A stretch of 64,000 bases of DNA from an uncultured Bartonella sp. (GTDB lineage Bacteria > Pseudomonadota > Alphaproteobacteria > Rhizobiales > Rhizobiaceae). The stretch spans positions 1 through 64,000 of the forward strand of contig CAMLON010000007.1 in assembly GCA_946481695.1 (NCBI GenBank), read 5' to 3'. The position numbers were made by a program, and so were the translations under genes. Position 1 is the first letter of the stretch; each line of letters begins with the position of its first letter. This document shows positions 1 through 8,006 of the stretch, piece by piece. A model generated the notes under the pieces. It searched no databases. It had not been told where the DNA came from and was given only the letters and a program-made list of their open reading frames with translations.

Positions 1-437
1 GGCCGCGTATTCATGGACTTGCCAAATCACGCAAGGAACTTGATACGATTGTTGAGCAAAGCCTTGTCAAGGCCGGTTTATTCGATGAGGTAAAAGACCG
101 GTTGAACGATGCCGGAACCGGTCTTTCAGGTGGCCAACAGCAACGCTTGTGCATTGCACGCGCCATTGCGGTCAGTCCGGAAGTGATCTTGATGGATGAA
201 CCATGTTCTGCACTCGACCCGATTGCAACGGCCCGCATTGAAGAATTGATTGATGATTTGCGCCAGAATTTTACAATTGTTATCGTTACCCATTCAATGC
301 AGCAGGCTGCACGCGTTTCGCAATATACGGCGATGTTCCATTTAGGAGATCTCGTTGAAGTGGGCGAAACCGAGATGATGTTCACATCGCCAAAAGAGCA
401 ACGTACACAAGATTATATTACCGGTCGTTTCGGTTAA
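1..437 (+). CDS. pstB: Phosphate ABC transporter ATP-binding protein PstB (3' part)
   Basis: This is the C-terminal part of the ATPase that powers the PstSCAB high-affinity phosphate importer at the inner membrane. The open frame runs in from the window edge (first full codon at base 3), so the N-terminus with Walker A is missing. Visible are the ABC signature LSGGQQQR, the Walker B stretch [13 protein letters not shown] and the switch histidine in VTHSMQQA, all in the usual order. The end (DYITGRFG) is typical of PstB. phoU follows 17 bases later on the same strand, the standard pst-phoU order, so the two are almost certainly co-transcribed and expected to be under PhoB control; the promoter lies outside the window. 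Confidence 0.97.
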   Translation, partial: PRIHGLAKSRKELDTIVEQSLVKAGLFDEVKDRLNDAGTGLSGGQQQRLCIARAIAVSPEVILMDEPCSALDPIATARIEELIDDLRQNFTIVIVTHSMQQAARVSQYTAMFHLGDLVEVGETEMMFTSPKEQRTQDYITGRFG

Positions 438-454
438 ATTCAGGGAGCACGCTT

Positions 455-1177
455 ATGCCAATAAATCATACCGTCCGTTCATTCGATGAGGAGTTGGGCT
501 ACCTTGAAGCAAAAATTGCGAAAATGGGAACTTTTGCCAGCGAGATGATCGAAGAAGCAGTCAATGCTGTCGTGAATAATGATCTGAAGCTCGCTAAAAA
601 AGTCATTTCCGATGATATGTTTCTTGATGAAACCGAACGCGAAATTGACGAAAAGTCGGTGGCAATTATTGCCAAACGTCAGCCAATGGCGGTGGATTTG
701 CGCGAAATTATCGGTGCTATGCGCATCGCTGCCGATCTGGAACGCGTTGGCGATATGGGCAAAAACATTGCAAAAAGGGCGGCCGCTATTGTCGAAAGCC
801 GGCAACCGGCAAGCTTATATCATGGCCTGCAATCATTCGCGACACTAACGCTCAACCAGCTCAAGGAAGTGCTGGACGCCTATGCCAGCCGCTCGCTTGA
901 ACGGATTGATGCCGTGCGTAACAGGGATGAAGAAATTGACGCTATGTATACGTCGCTGTTTCGCGAGCTCCTCACTTATATGATGGAAGATCCGCGCAAT
1001 ATTACAGCTTGCACGCATTTATTATTTTGCGCCAAAAATATCGAGCGTATCGGCGATCACGCAACCAATATTGCAGAGACATTGCACTATATCATGACCG
1101 GTACTTATTTGAGCACGGATCGCCCGCGCGATGACACCACCTATAAGGTTGGTGCTGACGGAAAAACTGCAAAATAA
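455..1177 (+). CDS. phoU: Phosphate signalling/transport accessory protein PhoU
   Basis: A 240-residue protein of normal PhoU length. PhoU is a cytoplasmic protein made of two three-helix bundles that links the Pst transporter to the PhoR/PhoB two-component system and damps phosphate uptake. Each half carries the expected metal-binding motif: LERVGDMGKNIAKRA in the first half and IERIGDHATNIAE in the second. The ATG at 455 lies just after a purine-rich CAGGGAG ribosome site and 17 bases after the pstB stop. In many related Rhizobiales phoB follows directly; here it does not, and about 1 kb without a convincing gene comes next. Confidence 0.97.
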   Translation: MPINHTVRSFDEELGYLEAKIAKMGTFASEMIEEAVNAVVNNDLKLAKKVISDDMFLDETEREIDEKSVAIIAKRQPMAVDLREIIGAMRIAADLERVGDMGKNIAKRAAAIVESRQPASLYHGLQSFATLTLNQLKEVLDAYASRSLERIDAVRNRDEEIDAMYTSLFRELLTYMMEDPRNITACTHLLFCAKNIERIGDHATNIAETLHYIMTGTYLSTDRPRDDTTYKVGADGKTAK

Positions 1178-2198
1178 TATCTGACATAACGGTGCATTTC
1201 GTTCGGGAAACGTGGCATAGTGACGCCCCTAAAACGCTTGCGTCCCGTTGCAATGAAATCCCAGTGCTATGACGCTTTATTGTTTGATGAAGCAGGAACA
1301 CTCTTTTTCAGTAACAATAATAGCTAGCCCTCATTTTAGAATGGGTGTTCTGCCAGTAAGATGTTCATTTTCTTAATTAGGGGAGCGCTTCGACACTTGT
1401 CCGCGCGTTCGACCGTCAAAATACGTAGGCGTGTTTGTTGTAATAGACACGGCTTTTTATGTCTTTTCTTTAAAAAACATTTTTTCTCACACGCAATCGA
1501 AGTTTTTCCAAACGTCCGGATCAGGCAATAAACGCGCTTCAGACAAACACCGGATAAAGTGTTTTCCGGTAACAAATGAGGAAATAAAAAGCGGAATTGC
1601 CGGCTCAAAACAGGGAAAGCAAATTAAAGACAACAACGCGAATGCGCAGAACGCCAATAAAGGGAAAGTAGGAAAAGTCGAAAAATCTAAAGAAAAAATG
1701 AAAAGATATATCCGCGTGGAGAGCTCTAAAACCTAGCTAAAGCAATCGGTAAAATTGCTGTCTGACATTATCGTTTGAGGAATTCTGTGGCCGCTTTTTG
1801 AGAAAAAATCAGACGTTTTGAACAATTTGTCGGTTTAGCGTTAACAATTGGTGAAGAACCGCAGTGACAAACTCGCAAAGAATGACCTCCGAGCAGATGA
1901 TGTGAGCGTATGTTGCTGTTAAATTAGTTATAAAATGACAAATAAAAACAACATGTTATGTTTTAATTCCGGATACAGTCGGGTTGTTTTGGATTTGTGA
2001 TTTCAATGTTGGTCATTGCCGTTGTCCATGGGGCGCAAAAACGCGGTTAATTATTTTTAAAAGGTTTAAAGCGATAGTCATTTTCAGGGATTTTGGTTCA
2101 ATAAACCGGATCGCAATGGAGGTGTAAAAAGCACTGCCTTCATTTGGCCTTTTTTTGCCTTTGTTTTTATAGGGTGAGAAAGAAAACGAAACTTAAGA
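1178..2198. other. Long intergenic region after phoU
   Basis: About 1 kb with no gene I can support. A plus-strand frame at 1431-1736 (101 codons, lysine-rich C-terminus) and a minus-strand frame at 1336-1608 overlap each other; neither has a good ribosome site or a recognisable family. No clear rho-independent terminator follows phoU: the best candidate is a weak imperfect hairpin near 1331-1350. The right part (1900-2198) is AT-rich and presumably contains the promoter of the SleB-type gene. A decayed gene is possible but not demonstrable by eye. Confidence 0.5.
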
Positions 2199-3248
2199 AT
2201 GGTATTTGATAAGATGAAAAAACTCCGTTGGGCAAGTACCGCTGCAATCATGCTTGCACCGTTCATCGTTACAGGCTGTGCATCGACCCATTTCGGTTTC
2301 GGGCATAAAAATAACAATAAACAGGCCTCTTTTCCCCTGACAGAGCGTACTTGCCTGATGCGGGCAATGTATTTTGAATCAAATCGTTCAAGTCGTGATG
2401 GTATGATTGCAGTTGGTACCGTCGTCATGAACCGTGTGAATTCGACTGCTTATCCGAAGACAATTTGCGGCGTTGTTGGTCAGCCCAATCAATTTGCTCC
2501 CGGAGTTTTGACCAAACCGATGACCGAGCCTGCTGCGATGGCAAGAGCGGGGGAAGCCGCTGACGCGGTATTACGCGGCGAGCGGGCGAAAAAGAGTAAG
2601 AATGCCATGTTCTTTCACACCGCCGGTCTGACATTCCCTTATAAAAATATCCATTATGTTCAAGTTGCCGGTGGCAACGCATTTTATGAAAAGCGCGGGC
2701 GTGACGGCGAATTGCAAGTTCCGACCAATGACGCGCCCTATGATGTCGCTTTTGCTTTTGCACAGGAAAAGAGCGGAAAAGCGCCCCAATTTACGACTCC
2801 GGGACGAGGCGCCCAACCGGTAGCCCCAAAAGCGGTTTCGGAACCGGCACCTGCACTTCCGGTCAAGACAGCTCCGACAAGCGAGCCAGTGATGATTGCA
2901 CAGGCTCAACCCGTACCGGTTGAAGCCAAACCTTTTTCAACACACAAAAGCGTAGCTACTCACCAAACCAATACGATTGTAGCAGATGCAAAGCCGGCAG
3001 TATTCCATGCAAAGCCGGTTGAAAAGGCTCCAGAACCCGATCTACCATTCCAAACGGCACCGACTCCTGCTCCAAAACAGGTTATGGTCGCCGATGCGCA
3101 TTATAATTATGCCCCGAAGCCTGCAACCCGTTCGGTTGACCATACGCAAACAGGTTCAACAACTGTTGGCTATCCTACACCATCGAAGGAAAAAGTCGAT
3201 GAAATTGGCGCTATTTTACAAAAACAGGATAAGAACAAAAGGTTCTGA
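2199..3248 (+). CDS. SleB/CwlJ-type cell-wall hydrolase lipoprotein
   Basis: A 349-residue predicted lipoprotein. The N-terminus has a lysine-rich start, a hydrophobic stretch and a lipobox ending VTGC (Cys about residue 27), so it should be lipid-anchored after Lsp processing. Residues ~45-165 match the Hydrolase_2 (SleB) fold: ERTCLMRAMYFESNRSSRDGM with the conserved Glu, then VGTVVMNRV, the asparagine/phenylalanine-containing QPNQFAPG and the later MFFHTAG. Members of this family cleave peptidoglycan; in alphaproteobacteria they occur as envelope proteins unrelated to sporulation. The last ~180 residues are a proline/alanine/lysine-rich low-complexity tail. An in-frame ATG at 2214 gives a more compact signal peptide (MKKLRW...) and may be the true start. 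A terminator follows at 3307. Confidence 0.88.
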   Translation: MVFDKMKKLRWASTAAIMLAPFIVTGCASTHFGFGHKNNNKQASFPLTERTCLMRAMYFESNRSSRDGMIAVGTVVMNRVNSTAYPKTICGVVGQPNQFAPGVLTKPMTEPAAMARAGEAADAVLRGERAKKSKNAMFFHTAGLTFPYKNIHYVQVAGGNAFYEKRGRDGELQVPTNDAPYDVAFAFAQEKSGKAPQFTTPGRGAQPVAPKAVSEPAPALPVKTAPTSEPVMIAQAQPVPVEAKPFSTHKSVATHQTNTIVADAKPAVFHAKPVEKAPEPDLPFQTAPTPAPKQVMVADAHYNYAPKPATRSVDHTQTGSTTVGYPTPSKEKVDEIGAILQKQDKNKRF

Positions 3249-3306
3249 TGCGGTTTCGTGAAATAGCTTGATTGAAAGGGTATTTTACAAGCTACCCTAT
3301 GCAAAA

Positions 3307-3333
3307 AGCCCGCAATAACTGCGGGCTATTTAT
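3307..3333 (+). terminator. Rho-independent terminator after the SleB-type gene
   Basis: Perfect 7-bp stem AGCCCGC/GCGGGCT with a 7-base loop, preceded by an A-run and followed by ATTTATTAG. It lies about 60 bases after the stop at 3248. Confidence 0.8.
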
Positions 3334-3399
3334 TAGAATTTTCCTTTTCCGGCAATTTTTGCCAATTTGATTTCTAACCGCAGCTACGTTTTAAGGCCG

Positions 3400-3640
3400 T
3401 TAGAATATATTCAAAACGTTTGCAGTGTCGTGATGAGTTTTAAGAATATTGTTTTTCTTTATGAAAAATAAAATTAAAATATTTATATCAATGTTGCTTA
3501 AAAACAAATTTTTATAATAATAAAAATAAAAATTGAAAATCAATATATATAATAAAGATATTATTTTTAGTAATTTTAATTGTTATTTTTTAATAGTTTC
3601 ATTTCTAAGTTTTGAAAATTTATTGGATAAACATTAAAAA
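3400..3640. other. Extremely AT-rich non-coding island
   Basis: Between two facing terminators lies about 240 bases made almost wholly of A and T (long runs of TAATAAAAATAAAAATTG type), with no open frame of note. It separates the convergent SleB-type gene and gcd. It could be a curved or nucleoid-protein-binding segment, or simply a neutral spacer; the sequence alone does not decide. Confidence 0.6.
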
Positions 3641-3667
3641 TGACCCGCCACATGAAAGTGACGGGTC
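3636..3667 (-). terminator. Terminator downstream of gcd
   Basis: Hairpin GACCCG-CAC/GTG-CGGGTC (one internal mismatch) at 3642-3666; on the minus strand it is followed by ATTTTTAATGTTT, a good U-tract. It lies 75 bases past the gcd stop. Confidence 0.75.
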
Positions 3668-3741
3668 CAGTTTGAACTCGGTCCAATGTTGGTGACATTT
3701 TTTAACGCTTGGGAAACAGGAATTTTTGTTTTTATTAAGGC

Positions 3742-6111
3742 CTAGTCTTTCAAAGCATAGGCAATGACATAATCACCCCGTTTCGGATTTTGACGCGCAC
3801 CACCTGCGGTAATGACAATATATTGTTTGCCGGTTTTTGGCGAAATATAGGTCATAGGGCCGCCTTGACTGCCGACAGGCAAACGTGACTTCCAGATTTC
3901 TTTGCCTGTGCGGCTATCGAACGCACGCAAATAGAAATCCTGCGTTCCGGCAAAGAACACAAGGCCGGATTGTGTCGCTAAAGAGGGGCCAAGTGTCGGC
4001 ATTCCGATAGGAACGGGCACGCCGAGTGCGATATTGAGCGGCCCCGTATCCCTGACAGTGCCAACCGGAACCTGCCAGACAATTTTGCGGGTTTTGAGAT
4101 CAATTGCCGACATTGTGCCAAAAGGCGGCTTCTGACAGGGGACGCCAAGCGGCGAAAGGAAGCGCATGCGCATGGCACCGAAGGGTGTTCCGGCCATGGG
4201 TACAATGCCCATTTCAATGCCGGACGCACTTTCGGGAATATCTTTGCGCTCTACAAGATAATTGGCGAGGCCGAGCCTCATATCATTGACGAAGACATAG
4301 CTCAATGTCGGATCAATCGAGACAGATCCCCAATTCATACCACCGAGTGACCCCGGCATCTGCAATGAATAATCAAGGCCCGGAGGAGTGAACACCCCCT
4401 GATGACGCATTTTGGCAAATTCGATCCGGCATAGAAGCTTGTCGAATGGCGTGGTTCCCCACATATCGGCTTCCGTTAAAGTCGCATTGCCGAATGACGG
4501 CATCCCGACAGAGAAGCGCTGTGTTGGCGAATAACGTTCACCGGCAACATTCCCCTGCGGTACCGGTTTTTCTTCAACATCCGCAATCGGTTCGCCGGTT
4601 TCACGGTTAAGCAGGAAGACTTCTCCCTGTTTGGTGACCTGAACAAGTGCCGTTACGATGTTTCCATCATCATCGGGTGCGTCAAGCAGGACAGGTTGTG
4701 CGGGTGTATCAAAGTCCCAAATGTCATGATGGACAAATTGGTAATGCCAACGTACCTCGCCGGTTTTCACATCGACCGCAACAACAGAAGACGAGTATTT
4801 ATCGTCTTCGGCTGTGCGATAGCCAGCCCAGAAATCCGGTGTCGAATTTCCTGTCGGTAAATAGACAAGCCCGAGTTTTTCATCATATGACATTGCCGCC
4901 CAGACATTCGGTGTTCCACGTGTATAGGTTTGTCCTTCCGGCGGAAGTCCGTGAATATCTGGATTGCCGGGATCCCAAGCCCAGACAAGACGGCCGTCTT
5001 TTACATCATAGGCTCTGACAACCCCCGGTGGTTCGTCTGTCGAGAAATTGTCGGCCACGCGCCCGCCGACAATGACAACGTCACCGGCAACGAGCGGTGT
5101 CGATGTTTGCTGGTAATAACCGGGTTTGACTTCACCCATGCCTACTTTAAGGTCAACAGTGCCTTTATCCCCGAATTCTTCACAAGGCTTTCCCGTTTCC
5201 GCGTCAAGTGCAATAAGCCTTGCATCTCCCGTTGGCAAAAACAGCTGCGCGTTGCAGGTCTTATCAACTTTTATGCCTTTGATTGGCTGTGCTTCATAAT
5301 ATCCCAAGCCACGGCAACGTTGCCAATTCGGTCCTGTTCCATGAGGGTCGTACATCCAGTTCTGTTTACCGCTATCAACATCGAATGAGAGCACTTTGCC
5401 ATAGGCTGTGCAAACATAAAGATTGGTGCCGATCTGTAGCGGGGTATTCTGGTCTTCGGCCCCCGAGCCGTTACTTTGGGGAATGTCACCGGTGTGGGCA
5501 ATCCATGCAACATCAAGTTTTTTGATATTGGCAGGTGTTATCTGGTCAAGGGCTGCAAAGCGGCTGCCATGATCGTCATTGCCCCAGTTTTTCCAGTCTT
5601 TTTGTTGGTTAGCCGGTTGCACCGGTAATGCGGCTTTGGCTTTTTCTGCCGCGTGGATGACATTTTTCGGTATAAACGAACTGGCAATTGTTGCAGCCAT
5701 ACCGACGAATACAAAACCGGCCAAAACGAGCGAAGTGGAGCCTGCGATTTTCCCCTGTTTTTGCGCCATCGGCCTATAGGCAAGCAACACAAGAAAAAAG
5801 GCCACCGATAAGGCAAACAGATTGGAAAATTGCTGCCAGTAATCGAACCCCGCTTCATGATAAGACCATAGTGCGCTCATCACATAGATAAACGCGAAGA
5901 TCCATACACTGAAACGGTTGAGCCGGATCATGAACGAACCCGACAGAAGCAACAGGATACCGAGCGCCAGATAATACCATGTCCGGCTGCCGAGATAGAT
6001 AAGATATCCCCCGAGAAAAGTGAAATAGAGCCCCGCTAATAATATCAACAAGCTTAGAAGAATAACCAGACAAACAGTCATTCTTGAAGGGCCATTTTTA
6101 AACCTGATCAT
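3742..6111 (-). CDS. gcd: Membrane-bound PQQ-dependent glucose dehydrogenase
   Basis: A 789-residue quinoprotein, close to the ~796 residues of the Escherichia coli enzyme. It oxidises D-glucose (and other aldoses) to gluconolactone on the periplasmic side and passes electrons to ubiquinone. The first ~150 residues hold five hydrophobic membrane segments; the remainder is the eight-bladed propeller that binds PQQ and calcium, beginning KDWKNWGNDDHGSRFAAL (the usual family opening) and ending with the GPMTYISPKTGKQYIVITAGG stretch. Start ATG at 6111 gives the expected short N-terminus. The gene stands alone, between an AT-rich island and a tRNA. No pqq biosynthesis gene is in the window, so PQQ must come from elsewhere in the genome or from outside. 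Confidence 0.95.
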   Translation of the reverse strand: MIRFKNGPSRMTVCLVILLSLLILLAGLYFTFLGGYLIYLGSRTWYYLALGILLLLSGSFMIRLNRFSVWIFAFIYVMSALWSYHEAGFDYWQQFSNLFALSVAFFLVLLAYRPMAQKQGKIAGSTSLVLAGFVFVGMAATIASSFIPKNVIHAAEKAKAALPVQPANQQKDWKNWGNDDHGSRFAALDQITPANIKKLDVAWIAHTGDIPQSNGSGAEDQNTPLQIGTNLYVCTAYGKVLSFDVDSGKQNWMYDPHGTGPNWQRCRGLGYYEAQPIKGIKVDKTCNAQLFLPTGDARLIALDAETGKPCEEFGDKGTVDLKVGMGEVKPGYYQQTSTPLVAGDVVIVGGRVADNFSTDEPPGVVRAYDVKDGRLVWAWDPGNPDIHGLPPEGQTYTRGTPNVWAAMSYDEKLGLVYLPTGNSTPDFWAGYRTAEDDKYSSSVVAVDVKTGEVRWHYQFVHHDIWDFDTPAQPVLLDAPDDDGNIVTALVQVTKQGEVFLLNRETGEPIADVEEKPVPQGNVAGERYSPTQRFSVGMPSFGNATLTEADMWGTTPFDKLLCRIEFAKMRHQGVFTPPGLDYSLQMPGSLGGMNWGSVSIDPTLSYVFVNDMRLGLANYLVERKDIPESASGIEMGIVPMAGTPFGAMRMRFLSPLGVPCQKPPFGTMSAIDLKTRKIVWQVPVGTVRDTGPLNIALGVPVPIGMPTLGPSLATQSGLVFFAGTQDFYLRAFDSRTGKEIWKSRLPVGSQGGPMTYISPKTGKQYIVITAGGARQNPKRGDYVIAYALKD

Positions 6112-6483
6112 TTGAACGTCTCACTGATTGAAAATATTGTCGGGGATTTTTGGATTATTATTTTTGCCAATCCTTTGCATAAAGTCGAAGCAGGGTCAAT
6201 TCGAAGACATTCATATGAGCGTGATGAGTGATGCTTTTTACAGTGAAAACGATAATAATATTTCATATATAAAATTTTCTGTAATTATTATGTTAACTCA
6301 ATTTAAAAATATTTTTTGGTGCAGTAATTAAAATAGAAGAAATATAACTTTTTCAATTTTAAAAATAAGTTAAACAGTTTTGTTATCTTTAAATCATTCA
6401 ATGGAGTATATCCATAGAAACAAAATATAATTGGTCAGCGCAAAAAATATTGGAAGAAGAGGAAGAAAAAACAGTTAAATAGT
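6112..6483. other. AT-rich intergenic region upstream of gcd
   Basis: About 370 bases, strongly AT-rich, between the gcd start and tRNA-Gly. It should contain the gcd promoter on the minus strand. A 67-codon plus-strand frame at 6128-6331 has no ribosome site and looks accidental. I see no repeat or hairpin of note. Confidence 0.5.
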
Positions 6484-6557
6484 TGGAGCGGGTAGCGGGA
6501 ATCGAACCCGCGCGTTCAGCTTGGGAAGCTGACAGGCTACCATTACATCATACCCGC
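6484..6557 (-). tRNA. tRNA-Gly (anticodon CCC)
   Basis: A 74-base minus-strand cloverleaf: acceptor GCGGGTA/TACCCGC, anticodon stem TCAGC/GCTGA with loop TTCCCAA (anticodon CCC), T-arm GCGGGTTCGATTCCCGC and encoded CCA. It lies 55 bases downstream of dcd on the same strand. Confidence 0.96.
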
Positions 6558-6612
6558 AAAATGCGTGACACACGGATGCAATCTTTAATGCTTTTTGTCA
6601 AGCACCCTCTCA

Positions 6613-7707
6613 TCAAAGTGGTTTAAAATGTTTTGACAGTTTCAAGCCCTGTGCCTGATAATTCGAGCCGAGATCACGCCCGTAGAGAGATCTCGGATGC
6701 CTCAACATATGCTCATAAACAAGATGGCCGACAATTTGTCCGTGTTCGAGAATAAAGGGAACTTCATGGCTGCGCACTTCGAGAACAGCGCGCGAGCCTT
6801 TGCCACCGGCTTCGTTATTGCCGAAACCGGGGTCGAAAAATCCCGCATAGTGAACGCGAAACTCTCCGATCAAAGGGTCAAATGGTGTCATTTCGGCAGC
6901 AAACAGCGGCGGAACGTGAACTGCTTCGCGTGACACGAGAATATAAAACTCGTCCGGATCAAGGATGAGCGAATGGGAACCCCGATCATAAATCGGTTCC
7001 CAAAAATCAAGCACTTCGGCCACGCCACGCTTGTCGACGTCGATAACGCCGGTATGATGCTTGCCGCGATATCCCACAAGTCCCTTGGAATTGCCCGTGA
7101 GATCAATCGAAAGCCCGACGCCGCTTGCACTAATATTGGGATTGTCATCGGAAACCAGCATTTCTTTTTTATGAAGGGCGAGAAGTTCGCTTTCATTCAA
7201 CCCGCTCTTTCCTTTACGGAAACGGATTTGCGACAGTCTTGAACCGGTGCGAACAATAACAGGAAATGTACGCGGACTTATTTCGAGATAAAGTTTTCCA
7301 TGATAACCATTGGTAACTTTATCAAATTCTTGTGCGTAATCGGTTATGATGCGTGTGAAAATATCCAGTCGTCCGGTCGAGCTTTTAGGGTTGGCAGAGG
7401 CACTCAACTCATCGGAAAGTGCGAGCGTTTCGATAAGAGGTACAATATAGACGCAGCCCGTTTCAAGCACCGCACCGTTTTCCAGATCGAATTCATGTAG
7501 CTTGAATTGTTCAAGTTTATCAATAACTTGTTTTTCCGGTCCGGGGAGAAAAGAAGCACGGACACGATAGGCTTTTTTCCCCAACCGCAAGTCGAGACTG
7601 GCCGGCTGTATCTGATCTTTGTCTAACGGCAGATCCGATTTCAAAATGTTATTTTCAAATAAACTTTGAATATCGCTATCTGCCAGAATGCCGCTTGAGC
7701 GTGCCAT
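6613..7707 (-). CDS. dcd: 2'-deoxycytidine 5'-triphosphate deaminase, double-length form
   Basis: A 364-residue member of the dUTPase/dCTP deaminase superfamily; it makes dUTP from dCTP for thymidylate synthesis. The length is about twice that of the E. coli enzyme and is the form typical of Rhizobiales, which looks like two trimer-fold domains in tandem. The N-terminal half holds QIQPASLDLRLG and the active-site-like region TNGYHGKLYLEISPRTFP followed by GSRLSQIRF; the C-terminal half repeats the pattern less exactly (AEMTPFD, GFFDPGFG, LEVRSHEVPFILEHGQ). The start ATG at 7707 has an AAAGGT ribosome site. It is divergent from metZ, with the SAM-II element in between. Confidence 0.9.
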   Translation of the reverse strand: MARSSGILADSDIQSLFENNILKSDLPLDKDQIQPASLDLRLGKKAYRVRASFLPGPEKQVIDKLEQFKLHEFDLENGAVLETGCVYIVPLIETLALSDELSASANPKSSTGRLDIFTRIITDYAQEFDKVTNGYHGKLYLEISPRTFPVIVRTGSRLSQIRFRKGKSGLNESELLALHKKEMLVSDDNPNISASGVGLSIDLTGNSKGLVGYRGKHHTGVIDVDKRGVAEVLDFWEPIYDRGSHSLILDPDEFYILVSREAVHVPPLFAAEMTPFDPLIGEFRVHYAGFFDPGFGNNEAGGKGSRAVLEVRSHEVPFILEHGQIVGHLVYEHMLRHPRSLYGRDLGSNYQAQGLKLSKHFKPL

Positions 7708-7795
7708 GATGACTACCTTTTACTATTTACTATTATCTCTTTAACGCGTTCACGGATTGACGCAAGCTTTTGAAGAGCATAAGGAAGGTTTATCC

Positions 7796-7920
7796 CGTGG
7801 TGATTTGGGCCGGCCGGCTTGCAGCCACGCTTGGGTTTATGGAATTTAAACGTGTTCGGATGGCAGCGTAGTGTCGTCGGTTCCAATTCCATAAAGCCCT
7901 GATAAAATGCTAAAAGGCCG
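7796..7920 (+). promoter_or_regulatory. SAM-II riboswitch with a long inserted hairpin, upstream of metZ
   Basis: The 5' half matches the SAM-II (SAM-alpha) consensus: P1 CGTGG (7796-7800) pairs with CCACG (7825-7829), and the loop holds TGATTTG and GGCTTGCAG. The 3' conserved strand GCTAAAAGG is at 7909-7917, and GGCCG (7916-7920) can pair with CGGCC (7811-7815) to form the P2 pseudoknot. In ordinary members these halves are about ten bases apart; here 79 bases intervene and fold into a stem GGGTTTATGGAATT (7833-7846) with AATTCCATAAAGCCC (7885-7899), one bulge. The family binds S-adenosylmethionine and represses methionine genes; metZ 83 bases downstream is a classical target. Confidence 0.88.
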
Positions 7921-7955
7921 TAAGATCAAGCGGACTTTTGGCATCTTGTTTTTCA
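7910..7955 (+). promoter_or_regulatory. Alternative hairpin sharing the SAM-II 3' strand (possible terminator)
   Basis: CTAAAAGGCCG (7910-7920) can pair with CGGACTTTTGG (7931-7941), with one G-A mismatch and one G-T pair around a 10-base loop; CATCTTGTTTTTC follows. The 5' arm is exactly the strand used by the SAM-II pseudoknot, so the two folds exclude each other. Whether the hairpin stops transcription is uncertain, because that would make SAM activate rather than repress. Confidence 0.5.
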
Positions 7956-7964
7956 ATCTTTACC

Positions 7965-8006
7965 ATGACGGCAAAGGTTTTTTTGATGAAAGCAGGTGAC
8001 TTATGA
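7965..8006 (+). CDS. Possible 13-codon leader ORF overlapping the metZ start
   Basis: ATG at 7965 opens a 13-codon frame (MTAKVFLMKAGDL) whose TGA stop at 8004-8006 overlaps the metZ ATG at 8003 in the ATGA arrangement typical of translational coupling. The metZ ribosome site lies inside it. It has no convincing ribosome site of its own, so it may be accidental; it sits between the riboswitch and metZ, where it could pass on a translational signal. Confidence 0.25.
   Translation: MTAKVFLMKAGDL

Noticed and set aside
1431..1736. 101-codon plus-strand frame with a lysine-rich end
   Set aside because: No ribosome site, no recognised family, overlaps another frame; kept only as a remark in the intergenic entry.
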